This document shows positions 32,995 to 44,369 of a stretch of 64,000 nucleotides of DNA, in pieces. The stretch comes from Aquilaria yunnanensis (lineage: Eukaryota; Streptophyta; Magnoliopsida; Malvales; Thymelaeaceae), in NCBI GenBank assembly GCA_039654915.1, contig CM077593.1, positions 60,828,501 to 60,892,500 on the forward strand, written 5' to 3'. A program made the position numbers and the translations under genes. Numbering within the stretch: position 1 is the stretch's first letter; the number at the start of each line of letters is the position of its first letter. Below the pieces are notes generated by a model. The model did no database searches and had not been told where the DNA came from. It worked only from the letters and a program-made list of their open reading frames with translations.

Positions 32995-34587
32995 CTAAGG
33001 CATGGTAGGGATATGGCCAACTATGGGCCAAGAAATTAAGCATAATAAACCAAGGTTTTGTAGCAAGGAAAAGGACATAAAGCATGGTTAAGCTTGTTAA
33101 GTGTGTTTTGTGCCCTTAAGCTCATTTAAGCCCATTTAAGTGGCCAACTCACTTATCTCTCTCCCATTTTTGGCCTCATCCAGCCCAAGAACATAGCCAC
33201 ACTTCCTCCATAGCCACCACATCTTCCAACTTACAATTGATTGAAATTGAAGGCAGCAGGAAGCAATTGGAAGCAAACTAGAGCTATTGCTTGGATACTT
33301 AAAAAGGATCAAGCTTGATTTTTGGCCTACCCAATTTGGTAAGGGTTCTCTTGCTCTCATGGATTGTTTATTGTACTTTCAAGCATCCATGGCATTAGGG
33401 CTATACTTGGAAGAGAGACATGAGCTTGATGAACCAAGCTTAGTGAAGGGAGTTCACTTATTGAAGGTTTTGTGACATAGTGTGAAGTGCACAATGATGG
33501 TAGTGATGTGGAAAGTTTGGCAATTTTTGGAGCACATTTGGTATTTTTAGTGATGGTACTTATTATGTTATGTAGCAGCTATCCAGCATCCTGTTATGGA
33601 GTCTATTGTGTCTCAGGAATTCCTGTAACTTAGGGTCCATATTTAGCTGAGTTAAGACCATTATTTAGTGCATGTATTCATGTGCATGTAATGTATGTGA
33701 AATGAGACAAGTATGTGAACATTTGAGTAATGTCTTGGCTATGTATGTGATGTGGTGCAAAGCTGCCTAAGTGTGAATGGTAGGCTACTTACTTGTAAAT
33801 TATGTTTTGCCCACATAAAGTTGTTAGATGCAATATATTGTATTTCCCATGTGTATTGGACATATATTGGGTAGCCTTGGTGGGCTTTCCCCTTGTGAAT
33901 GAAGTGTTTGCACACTTATGAAATTTTGTATGGGAAAAATAGTCACACGGTGACCAGAATTTTGACTCTACACTTAAATTTCTATATCTTCTTGTGTCGA
34001 AGGAATCTTGGTATGAAATTTCAACCACACATAGAGCACATCTAGAGGTTGAACTAGTATTTGGAATTTTTGAATTTGGAGCCCTGTATCCAAAGATATG
34101 ACATTGCAAAGCTGGATAAGTTACTGTTCATTTGGTCATAAGTTTTTAACCAACTTAAAAAACCCATAACTTGGTCCATAGGTAGGCTATTGATGTAAAA
34201 AAAAATTCCTTGGTTTGGTCTAAGTCTTTATTTAATAATGGAGTAAATAAAATGTGGGGTTACATAGCTATATTAATACAGTTTGTTGGAGGAAGTTTGG
34301 GTGTAGTGGCTGGAATTTTTAAACCTGGTAAGAATGCTTAATGTGTGGAAGGCGAAACTAAAACTTGTGCTAGTGTTTTCCTTCTTAGCTGCCATAGTGT
34401 GCATAAATGTAAATATGTGTGTTATGGTTAGGCCAATACGCATGTATTTACATAGTGCTCAAGAGGGTCAGTTGAGTATGTACACTAAGGGTGTTGTTTT
34501 GATGACCTACAAGATACACAAATCCTGGGAGTTTAAATGCATAGTTTTGACAACATAACTGGATTAGACCAGAGTGAGTAATAGATG
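32995..34587 (+). repeat. LTR-like segment between Chr2 pol and a gag
   Basis: This non-coding, AT-rich 1.6 kb lies between a polypurine-like run (about 32983) and a Met-type primer site (34589), which is where an LTR belongs. Its exact ends are worn; the start lacks a clear TG. Confidence 0.55.
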
Positions 34588-34588
34588 T

Positions 34589-34600
34589 TGGTATCAAAGC
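34589..34600 (+). other. Degenerate primer binding site
   Basis: TGGTATCAAAGC differs at one base from the Met-type site TGGTATCAGAGC. It is followed downstream by a gag frame, as expected for the start of an internal region. Confidence 0.65.
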
Positions 34601-34730
34601 ACAGTTTATACATGTACATAGCATATAGTTGCATTGCATGCATCTACATAGATGGACTCAATTTGGTCAGCAAGTACCATTGAAATACTGATGATTTTAT
34701 ATGTGATCTATGATGAATCATCAATGTAGG

Positions 34731-36000
34731 AAGTAAACATTGTTAACACAAGGAAAGGGGAACCACTCCAAAGGCCTCCTACTAATTTTGGGCAACAAAA
34801 AAATGGAAATAATAGAGGGAATCAGGGGCAACAGGGGGTACCAAACCCTAAAGTGCCTCAGGTTTGATTAGAGCTTCAGAGGAACTTACCTCTAATCAAT
34901 GAAAACTTAATTAGGCTGATTCAAGCATAATAGCAAGGAGTTAAAGCACCTCTAGTAGAACTAGTTCAGGATGGACAGTAACAACTAGAAGAGGATACTA
35001 AGAAGAAATCTGAATATGTTCCTTCTGGAAGCATAGAAGAGACAAATGATGAGACCATTGAGGACGAAGATGAAGATAGGAGAAATCCTAAAGGAAGAAG
35101 ACTAAGGTCTGAGATTGGTTAGGTATCGAGAACCAATCCCTCAATCTATGACCATTCCCCCACTAGGAATGAGATTGAGGTAGGCCATGAGAGAACATCC
35201 AGGAGAAGGCAGAGAGATCATAAAGAGCATCACCATACATAGGGCTCTCATAGATCCAGAAGACATAGATCAGAGTATCTAGAAGGCCTAGATGAAGTCA
35301 AACTATTGGAGAGGTTCCAAGGCCTAAGACCTGCATAGTTTTATGGAAGAGCTGGGCCAGAGAGAGCTAAGGAGTGGTTAATCTTCATTGAAAAAATGTT
35401 TGAGAGGATGCCACTCAGGTCCAGCAAAAAAGTGTCGTTGGGTACCTACAATCTGGTAGGCAGTGCAGAGATATGGTAGAGGAGCACTAGAGATAGATAT
35501 GCTGTCCAAAGGGGCAGAAGGCCATGAAAAGACATGGAAATGACCTGGATATAGTTCACCTAGCTATTCTAGGAGCAGTACATCAGTGATGCCATCAAGG
35601 ATATAAAGCAAGCTGAATCTGATGCCCTAAGGCAAGACAACCTCAGTGTCCTAGAGTATGAGCACAAATTCAATCAGTTGGTGAGGTATGCTCCTCAGTA
35701 TCATGGACTAGAGGAGTTGGAGTCCAAAAGATTTGTCAGAGGCCTAAGGTTAGAACTTAGAAAGGCTACAAGACCTTTTAGAGCAGTCACATACTACGAA
35801 GCAATGCAGAAAGCTCAACTAGTAGAGCAAGAAGAGTATGAGACTAGGTACTTTCTCAGTGGACCAGGGGCAAGTAGCCAGGCTGGAGGTAAGCAAACAA
35901 AGGCACCACAAGGCAAGGAATTGCCAAGAGTTCCCATCTTGGTGGTGAGGGCAAGGTTAAGGGGAAGTCCCCTGGTGTTACAGCCATCTAGGTAGCAGAC
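34731..36000 (+). pseudogene. gag: Chromovirus gag remnant
   Basis: The frames read NTRKGEPLQRPPTNFGQQ near the start, an acidic and Arg-rich middle, then LLERFQGLRP, GRAGPERAKEWLIFIEKMF, VLEYEHKFNQLVRYAPQYHG and KRFVRGLRLELRKATRPFR, the typical gag of chromodomain elements. At least eight stops interrupt it. It ends around the Lys-rich linker near 35975, and no zinc knuckle is clear. It lies downstream of an LTR and primer site but is followed by LTR-like DNA, not by protease and RT. Confidence 0.8.
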
Positions 36001-36131
36001 CTTCAATGGTTAGGTACGACTTGTTAAACAAGTCAAAATCCCTTTTTCAATGCCTCAATTGTTTAAGTTAGCAAGTCAAGCAAGTTTATTAAGGGTTAGG
36101 TGGTTCCTAGGTCATTTTGGCACCTAAGTGT
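36001..36131. other. Host segment left of solo LTR
   Basis: This short AT-rich segment continues at 38567 once the solo LTR and one TSD copy are removed. It may be the beginning of an old LTR. The boundary with the gag remnant is unclear. Confidence 0.35.
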
Positions 36132-38566
36132 TGTCACATCCCACACAGGCCCCAGCCTGTCCACTCTCAGTAACACTCGCCAAAATTACCCAAGATTCAA
36201 TTGATTTCACCTAAGACCAGGTGTTAATAACTCCATATTGTTTAAACCTTATTTTCTTAAACTGAGAGCTGGGATATGTCCCAGGAGGCTTAGGAATTAT
36301 TTAGAACAGCAACCTGCAGCTTAAGTAGGCCCAACCCCTCACTTGCAGCACAAGGCAAGGGTATAAATCAATAACTTGCAATACAAGCAAGGCATACACT
36401 TTTATCTATTAAGTGTCTAGGATGTGTGCTTATCAAGTGAGCTACTTTCATGAATGACAACCAAGAAGCCCACATCTCTGTAGTTTGAAAAATCAAGTTT
36501 CCATGCACATGTACATTCAGCCAATAATAAGTACTCAAGAGACTGCTTCTTGAAACATAATCATAAGCTCATAATCTTAACATAACTTGGCACATAACAT
36601 CCACCATATGTACATACAAACCATGTACAAACAAGGCTGTATATATATATACACTCAAAATAGCCTAATGTCCAGCATCACTAGCTTGGATACAATCCAA
36701 GGATGCTATAACCCAAAGTAGCCAAGGTTAAGGTTACAAGCCATATACCCTAGTTTCTTAAAAGAACCTAAGTGTACAGAACAGCAGCACACTCACAAAA
36801 CCAACCCAAACATACAAACCGTAACCCGAGTCCAAATCCACACATCCTTCCTGTACCTAGACCGATCCCACAACTACAAAAGCCTGCAAACTTAGAACGT
36901 AAGTTTCAGCCTTAAGCCAAAAGACTTGTAATGTAAGTATTCAAGCCAAGATTTAGTTGGCACATACCTCGAGCAAAAAGTGTACTAGCTAGCACACAAA
37001 CTAGTAACTCAAGCAAACTACTCAAGCTGTATATCCTTTTCCTGAAACAAAATGTATGGGCAATGAGTAACAATTACTCAGTAGGGTTTCACATACGACC
37101 ATATAAGGTCTATTTAGTTAAGTCCAATGACTTAACCTCCACAAGCTTACTTATTCTGCAAGAAAAACATGGAAACAAGGAAAACACAAAAAAAATATAC
37201 CAATACATATAATCATCAATATACAGATTAGCATGCACAAAGAATCACTCAAGCACACAATGGACACACACACACACCACAAAGTCCATTTGGCCAAGTA
37301 CCATAACACGTGCCATTGTGCACTTTTGCACACAAAACTCCACCATAAACTCCACTTCCTCTAGAGCTCTGAAATGTCTAGCAAAATGGCCACATTCACT
37401 AGCATTTCTAGCACATGTCCATAGTCAATTAGCTAATTAACAACCATAACCGAATCAATCTCAATAGCCAATCAAGTAACTAAGGTCATTTGGCAAATTT
37501 AACCATCACTTAGCTACTCTAAACACTTGAATCATGGTATACTACCAAGCAGTCAAGTAGTTAGTGAACCCTACCTCACAATCAAAGCTTGAGCTCTCGG
37601 TTGCTCGAGTAACTAAGGCCGAAGCTCAATATATATTGCCTAACACAATAAGCCTTCATTTAGCTTTCATAATCACTTGTCCATGGAAAATCATCAAGAA
37701 AAACAAGTGATTATGAGCATTACCTCCTTAATCCAAGCTTGATTTCTCCTCCAAGCTTCAACTTCAACAATAGCACGGCAAGAACTCTAAACTTTGCTTC
37801 CAACAAGCTTTGAACCCCGTTGTTTTCTCGGCCAATTAGCCTAATGCGTAAGAGCCGAACTCTTTTCTCTTCTCCTTTCTTTCGTTTCTCTTCCTTTTTC
37901 GTTTCTCTTCCTTTTTCGGTCAGCTAACGCACTAGAGGAACGCTGAAGCTTGATTTCGTTCTTTGACAGATTTTCGTTTTTCGGCCAGCAACAAATGAAA
38001 GCCAAGTAAAGAAAATGAAGGCAACGAATTAATGCTCCTGGCGCATTAAATGAACGTATGCCCGGTGTTGAACATTTGAACCAAAAGGCAGCAAAGAGAA
38101 CAACGAATTCTGGCGCATTAATTGGCGTTTGGCAGCCATTTACACATGTCCCCCAAATTGGCTCAATCCCAACATTGGTTCCCAAATTCTATTCATGTGA
38201 CACTTTCCTCCCTTAAGTTTCCATATACACATTTTAATCACTAAAATGTAGGATTATTTTGGCTATATTCTTAACTCATGGCTCCAATTGCCAAGTTTTC
38301 ATTAATATAGACGAAAATGGTAATTAACCCATAACCAAATTAATTTGGAAGAAGACGCAATTCTTGACCGGCCAATTTGTTTTTATCAACCAAAAATGGT
38401 CTAATTCCACCTTGATCCATGCTCTTATTTACATGGTGCATTTCACCCTTCAAGTTCCCATAATTTCATTTACATCCTCATCCTTACTTTCAATCAAGTC
38501 CCTCATGTTTTAAATTGGTGTTTCTTTTTATTCTTGGCCTAAGCCAAGTATCTAATGGTCCTAACA
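36132..38566 (-). mobile_element. Solo LTR, 2435 bp, TSD agtgt
   Basis: The minus-strand LTR starts TGTTAGGACC at 38566 and ends GGGATGTGACA at 36132. The TSD agtgt is exact (36127-36131 and 38567-38571). Its first bases resemble the Chr1 LTR start, so it probably derives from a chromovirus. No credible gene lies inside; the interior is ordinary AT-rich LTR sequence with purine- and pyrimidine-rich patches. Confidence 0.88.
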
Positions 38567-40201
38567 AGTGTCACCAGGGGCAAAATGGTCATTTTGTACC
38601 CCAATGTGATAGGTTTCATATTTAAGATCATGAGTTATTATTTTAGACCTAATTGACTGGAAACCAATGTGTGGGACAAAATTTGCCTAAGCTAGTGTTA
38701 CTATTTGAGCATAGGGTTCTTTTCCAAAAATAACAAAAGTTGAAGGACTAAAGTGAGAAAATGGCTATTTAAACTATTTTCAAGGAATTTTCAGCCACTA
38801 TTCATCATCCTCAACCTCCAAACTCATAACTCTCCTTCTCCTCTTGAATTCCATGGCCAAATATTCATAAAAACATCAATTCTTGGTAGAAATCAAAGTC
38901 CCATGAGGTAACCATGCAAGAAAAAACTCATTCTTGCATCAGTTTGGTGTGAACGGCCTTGGATCATGTTTTAGAGCTTAGTGAGCTTAGAGAACATTTT
39001 TCCCTCTCTGTTCTTGAGTTGTTCTTGGTTTCTTGAGGTTGTATGAGGTTGGGTCTAGCTTGGTTAAGCTTAATTTGGTGCCATTGTGTTTAATTTCTAT
39101 GGAACCATAGGAAAACCCATTTGAGGAGCCATTTTGCTTAGTTAGATGCTTAATGTTGCTTGTTCTTCTCAATTGAGGTTAAGGATTTAGTTATTACATT
39201 CATTTGATGCATGTCTTAGTTTTTTGTTTATTGGTTACAAGTAGTTTGGAAGATATGCATAGGTTATGGTAGAATTTGCTTGTGATAGACTAGTGTGAAA
39301 CCATGGTCTAGTGAGGTATGTTTGAAGCTTTAAGACTTCATGGCCTATTGTAGTAGTCATCATGAACTGGAGCTTATGGAGGGGAAGTATGAAGGTTTGA
39401 ATGGCTTGGGAGTCCTCCAAACATGCTACAAATGAAGTTTTGAAGTGCAAGGGCCAGGGGCCCGCTGCCTAGGCGCTAGGTGGGGCTCTAGCACCCAACA
39501 CCCCATTTGGAATTTGAGCGAAAAAAGCTCCTGGTGCCTTAGCACCGCTTCTCGCGCCTAGGTTCCAGCACTCGTTACCATTGACATGATGTAGTATTTC
39601 TTCCATAACTTTTCACTTGGGTGTCTGATTAAGGCGATTCAACATTCCATGTGAACCTAAGAGAAAGTCATAAAACTTTCATGCTTTCGCTAAGGTATGA
39701 ATTGGCCTAGGTTTTTCTGTATTTTTCTCCAAAATGAAGGGTCAATGAGTGCTTCAAAGGCCTTAGGGTGGAAGTTGACCAATGGTACCTTAGTACCCTC
39801 TATACCTCCTCAAAGCACTAGTTTTGGATAGAGTTTTCTTGGGTACAAAGAAAGAATGAGGGAAAGTGATCTAGGATGAGCTTGGCGCACTATAATAGGG
39901 CCATTAGAAAAGGTTAAGGGTGTTTAGCACCATTGGTAGTCTAGTCTTATGCTTTGAGCTTAAGACACCAATAAGAGACTCTAGTGCACAGAGAGGTTCT
40001 ATGGAACCTAGTAAATTAAGTCCGTGCATAGCAAATCTTACCATAATAATGTGAACCAAGTAATGGTGGATAGTGAAGCACTAGGGATGAAGGCTTAGTG
40101 CACTTGTGGCCTAGCCAAGTTGTGACATAAGGCACAAATGAAAGCTTAGTGCATCCTTGGTAGGTTAAATGGTCAAGGCTTAGTACCTTGGTTTTCTAGG
40201 T
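38567..40201 (+). repeat. Old LTR-like host sequence, left part
   Basis: No coding frame is supported in this stretch. The phrase GGGGCAAAATGGTCATTTT and a TTTAAA promoter-like site near 38770 are of a kind common in large plant gypsy LTRs. From about 39850 it turns into degenerate repeats built on CTTAGTGCA/CTTAGTACC. It resumes at 43836 after the inserted solo LTR and ends at T2. Confidence 0.5.
40161..40196. repeat. 36-bp minisatellite unit at an insertion site
   Basis: The unit TAGGTTAAATGGTCAAGGCT and following bases at 40161-40196 is nearly repeated at 43831-43866 (with GGGG for GGTC). The units were adjacent before the solo LTR inserted at their border. Confidence 0.6.
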
Positions 40202-40486
40202 TGTGGCAACGTGCGGGTCGTTTTCGGGAGTCGCCACCAATTGGTTTTCGCTCAGGTCGATTGGACACCTAAAATATGGTCTGCGAGAGTTCAGGGGTTC
40301 GGGAGTACGGTTACGTTAAAACAATTTTGTTAAAACGCCCAAAAATTGGTACCTTAGTTGATTTTAATTTTGTTTTGCTTTGCTTTTAAAAAAATATTCA
40401 GTTAATTTTTGAAATTAGAAATTATAACTGAATTATTTAGTCGAATGTGGATTTTTGGTAATTAATTTGTATAAATTTTGATATTT

Positions 40487-40706
40487 CCGAACCATGGACT
40501 TTATCGAGTCACCCGGACACGGAAGTTTTAATTTCGAACCATGGACTCCGCCAAGTCACCCGGACACGGAATTTGATGAAATTTTAAATAATTTAATCCA
40601 TATCGTAAATATGGATTTTTATCTTTGTATTTATTTAATTTATTTAATTAAAAAAAATAGATGTTTTCCAAACCGTAGATCTTGCCGGATCATCCGGATA
40701 TGGAAA
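40487..40706. repeat. Dispersed 40-bp motif copies in the large solo LTR
   Basis: The motif ACCATGGACT...AGTCACCCGGACACGGAA occurs at about 40487-40528 and 40533-40572, and more diverged at 40666-40706 and 41980-42020. The copies stand out as GC-richer islands in AT-rich DNA. Confidence 0.65.
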
Positions 40707-40829
40707 TTATTTAATTCTTATTATTATTATGGAATTAATTATTAATTTAATTACTAATTTATAAGTCTTTTTATTAAATTTTAGATTTGTTAATGATCTT
40801 TAATGTTAACTAAAAAAAATTTTTTTTTT

Positions 40830-41030
40830 TTATATTTTTTGTATTTTTACTTCTTTTCTTTCTTTCTTTTCATTTTCTTTATTCTTTTCTTTTATTTGTT
40901 TTTTTCTTTCTTATCCTTTTACTTTTTACTTTTCTTTTACTTTCTTTTTTTTCTGTTTCTTTTTATTCTTTTCTTTCTTTCTTATTCTTTTTCTTTTCTT
41001 TTCTTTTATTTTCTTGTTTAATGAAAGATC
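40830..41030 (+). repeat. Pyrimidine tract (T/C)
   Basis: About 200 bp are almost only T and C (TTTCTT-like) on the plus strand. An open frame across it encodes mostly Phe and Leu and is an effect of composition. Confidence 0.85.
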
Positions 41031-41189
41031 TTTATTATTTAATTTTAAGTAATTATTCAATTTATAAAGGACCCACAAAGTATTTTTTTTTATTTTATCT
41101 AATATCAAGATTCTTTTATTTAATAAAGAAACTAAAGAGTTTTTAAAAAAATCTTGACATTCATATATTTTATTTTTATATTTATTCTT

Positions 41190-41660
41190 TTTATTTAATG
41201 AAAGATGAACCAAAAAGTAAATATTTAATCAAGATTTTAAAAAAACTTATATGTATAAAAGAAAACTCCTGATATTTATAAATTCTATTTTATGTTTATT
41301 CTTTTTATTTAATAAAAGATGAACCAAAAAAAAGAAATTATTTTAATCAAGGTTTTATTTATATAATAAAGAAACCAAAATAAAAGAAAAGTCTTAATAT
41401 TTTATTTGATAAAAGGTGAACCAAAAAAGTGATTATTTAATCAAAATTTTATTTAAAGAAAACTAAGGATTTATATGTATATTTCAAAAATAAAAGAAAT
41501 ATTTAATAAAGGAACCAAAGATTTTATATTTATATTATTTTGATTTTTGATAAAAGATTAACCAAAAAGTGATTATTTAATAAAGAAACCAAAGATTCAT
41601 ATGTATATTTTAAAAATAAAAGTAAAGTCTTGACATTTATATATTTTGATGTAAGATTTT
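41190..41660. repeat. Degenerate tandem repeat, period about 100-140 bp
   Basis: Four diverged units each contain GATAAAAGATGAACCAAAAA-like sequence followed by ATTATTTAATCAA (near 41200, 41310, 41405 and 41545). Unit length varies because of indels. Confidence 0.6.
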
Positions 41661-42479
41661 TAAAGTAATTATCTAATTTATAAGTCTAAAAAAAATCTAA
41701 TTAATAAGTCTAAAATATTAAAGAGAATTTAGTTTTTTATTATTTTTATTTTTATTTTTATTAAAAATAATTTGGCTAAGATTTTTATTTTGTTTAATAG
41801 AGGAATTAAGAAGTTATATTTTAAAAGAAATAACTAAAATATAAAGTCTTAATTTTATATATTTTTATTCTTAAAAAATTTTGTTTCCATTTTTTTTATT
41901 CTTTTTACTGGATAAAAATTAAAAGTAACTATTAAAAACTAATTTTATTTTATACTTTATTTTAAAAATATTTTTTATTCTCCAAACCATTGGATTCTGG
42001 CGGATCATTTGGACATGGAGTTTAATTTTTTTTGTTAATTGTTTATTTAATGAATTTTAATCATAATTTTATTGGATTTTATTATTATTTTATTATTTTT
42101 CTTGAATTTTTAATTATTATTACTTTAGAAATATATTAAAAAAAGGAATTGATTTTTGTTGTATTTTTAGAATTATTTAATTATGATTTTTAATAACTTT
42201 AATAAAAAAGAATAAAAGGTTAACTTTTTGTTGTTTTTTTTTTAAGAAATAATAAATAAAAAACATGTATTCCAAATAAAAAATTGTTGGCTTTTAAAAA
42301 TGATTTTTATTATTCTTAAAAATAATTATTCACATAAAATTATTTACTTATTATAATTAAAAGTGAAATAAATTTAACCACCTAAAAAAAACAATTATAT
42401 AAAGTAAATAAAAGGACAATTAATAATAATAAAGTGGGGCTTTTGACCATCCACTAAAAAAAAAATTAGGAGGTATAAC

Positions 42480-42690
42480 CTTCCATAATAATAATAACAA
42501 AGATAGTAAAAGTTAGTTGTTAGAATTAATAAGAACAATAATAAAAGTTAGCAAAGTTAGTAAGGTTAGTTGTTAACAACAATAATAAAAGTTAGTGAAG
42601 TGAGTAAGGTTAGTTGTTAACAATAACAATAATAATAATAATAAAGGTTAATAATAATACAACAATAAATAATAAACAAGAAAGTTAGTA
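42480..42690. repeat. AATAATAA / AAGTTAGT repeats
   Basis: Imperfect repeats of AATAATAAAAGTTAG and GTAAGGTTAGTTGTTAAC with a period near 55 bp, mixed with AAT microsatellite. Confidence 0.65.
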
Positions 42691-42809
42691 ATTACTTTTT
42701 TTTCTGCAAGGACAAATGAAAAGGTTAGTAACCAAAGAGAAAGAAAATGAAAAGATGATGGACTAAAGTAGAATTTTACCTAAGGAAAAGGATTTTGAAT
42801 TTCCCAGGA

Positions 42810-43140
42810 AACGGACGTTGACGCGGGTGAGGAAAGGGGGAAGGTTTCACGGCGGGGCTGGCGGCAGGGGAGGAGACGATGACGAAGGTGGGGGCGAGGG
42901 AGGCAAGGCGTGACGACGGCGCGGCGGGGCGCGGCGGTGAACGTGGCAGGGCGAAAGTGAAAACGGCGGGTATGGACGGACGGCGTGATGGTAGGCGGAG
43001 GCTAGCTGGCGGCGAGGGCAGCAGGAGGACGGCAACGGCGGGACGACGGCGGCGGCGACGGCAGGACGACGGCGACGGCGACAAGCAGCGACGGCAGGGG
43101 CGCGCAGGGGACGGCAGTGAAAGAAAACGGAAGGAGGAAG
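42810..43140. repeat. GC-rich, CGG/CGA-rich island in AT-rich LTR
   Basis: This 330-bp block of GGCGACGG-like low-complexity sequence sits between flanks that are mostly A and T. It lies 150-490 bp downstream of the minus-strand TATA box, that is, in the part of the LTR that would be transcribed. Open frames on both strands (Arg/Pro/Ser-rich) follow from composition and are not called genes. Confidence 0.75.
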
Positions 43141-43290
43141 ATGGTCAAAGCGTCAAAAGGCAAAAATTTTGGGATTGTATGGAGAAAGGAAGGAGAGCTA
43201 GGAACCTAAGCTGTAATTTTTTCTTTTTTTAAAACGGAGGTCTAAGCTTGATTTCTTTTTTTTTATCTCTTCTTCACAGATTTTGGACCC

Positions 43291-43300
43291 CTATTTATAG
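43291..43300 (-). promoter_or_regulatory. TATA box on minus strand (CTATAAATAG)
   Basis: CTATAAATAG followed by GGGTCC is a strong plant TATA context. It orients the large solo LTR and places the GC-rich island downstream of the start site. Confidence 0.65.
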
Positions 43301-43718
43301 GGGAAGGGGTGCTGGACTGTTCAAAATTAAAAATTAATTAAATTCAAACTTATCTCTTAATTTGGTAAAATAACAGTTTCAGTCCTTTACGTCTCTCAGA
43401 CTCTGGATAAGTTTCAGAAGCTTCTGATTTTGAAAATTTTGTCGTTTTCTGTCAATTTGGGCCAGAAACGTCCGTCTGGCCCAAAATTGATGCAAAAAAT
43501 TACCCAATGCTCCTGGAACTTTCAGAATTTGTCAATTTTTCTGAAAACTTCTCAATTTTGTCATTTTTACCCCAAACTTTTTAATTTTGTCATTTTTTAT
43601 GGAGTTTTCTTTTCATTACATACATACATTTATACACATATATCATTTTTAATTAAATCCTCATAAAACAAAATGTATTTTAACTTAATTAAAGTTTTTC
43701 AGTAATAATAATTAATTA

Positions 43719-43721
<3 letters not shown>

Positions 43722-43757
<36 letters not shown>
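43722..43757. repeat. AAT microsatellite
   Basis: A run of about eleven AAT/ATA units near the outer end of the large solo LTR. Confidence 0.85.
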
Positions 43758-43830
43758 TTTTTTAATTAATTTTTTTAATTTAATTTTTTTTAATTAATTT
43801 TTAACGGTCGGACGAAATTGGTTGTCAACA

Positions 43831-44369
43831 TAGGTTAAATGGGGAAGGCTTAGTACCTTGGTAATGTAGGCAAGCATATTAGCTTGAGACACCAAGTAGG
43901 AGCCTAATGCACCTAGTTGGGTAGAGGCTTAGTACAATAGTGGCCTAGACAAGCCAACGGCTTGAGGCACTATGTGGGAGCCTAGTACACCTAATGAGTT
44001 CCTTAGAACTCAAGCAAGAAGCATCCACTAAGTTCATCTATACAACAACAAAGGGAAGGTTAACCAATGAGCTAAGCTTATTAGGACGTCAGCAAGCTGA
44101 GCTTGCGAGGAGCGAGTTAAGGGCCAAGAACTCACTAGGCAAGGGCTGATGTCCATGCAAGGACTAGGAAAAGGTAGGGCCCAAGGGATTGCAATATATG
44201 TGCATATATTAGGCCTCAAACTACACAAGGCCTACAGTAGATTTCTTATATTACATATATGAGTGCCCTCAGGTTCTTGTTTGTAGGTTTTTAATGTTTC
44301 TTTATAGGTATCCAAATCCCTTATTGGGAATCTTTGGATTCTTACTCCCTTTAGTGTTGTTGTGTAAAC
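43831..44369 (+). repeat. Old LTR-like host sequence, right part
   Basis: This continues 38567-40201 after the inserted LTR. It has further CTTAGTACC/CCTAGTACACC degenerate repeats to about 44020, then ordinary AT-rich sequence with no frame. T2 is inserted at 44370; the five bases before it are taaac, whose partner lies beyond the window or is lost. Confidence 0.5.

Larger units (their letters stand above)
40202..43830 (-). mobile_element. Solo LTR, 3629 bp, TSD taggt, extreme base composition
   Basis: The ends are TG...CA (TGTGGCAACG on the left, GTTGTCAACA on the right) with exact TSD taggt (40197-40201 and 43831-43835). The only good TATA box is on the minus strand (43291-43300), so I orient the LTR to minus. 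It holds pyrimidine tracts, degenerate tandem repeats, microsatellites and a GC-rich island, and no protein domain. It could be a solo LTR of a gypsy element; the family is not identified. Confidence 0.75.

Noticed and set aside
33136..33475. Short frames in the 33-34 kb LTR-like region
   Set aside because: No domain, no conservation, and placement between a polypurine-like run and a primer site argues for LTR.
38567..38611. Possible gag zinc knuckle (Cys, GHF, Cys pattern) next to the solo LTR
   Set aside because: The Cys/His spacing does not fit CCHC, and GGGGCAAAATGGTCATTTT is a phrase common in large gypsy LTRs.
40803..41021. 72-residue frame made mostly of Phe and Leu
   Set aside because: Produced by a T/C tract; not a membrane protein gene.
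42776..43232. Arg/Pro/Ser-rich open frames on both strands in the GC-rich island
   Set aside because: Low-complexity CGG-type sequence is open in several frames at once; no domain or conservation evidence.
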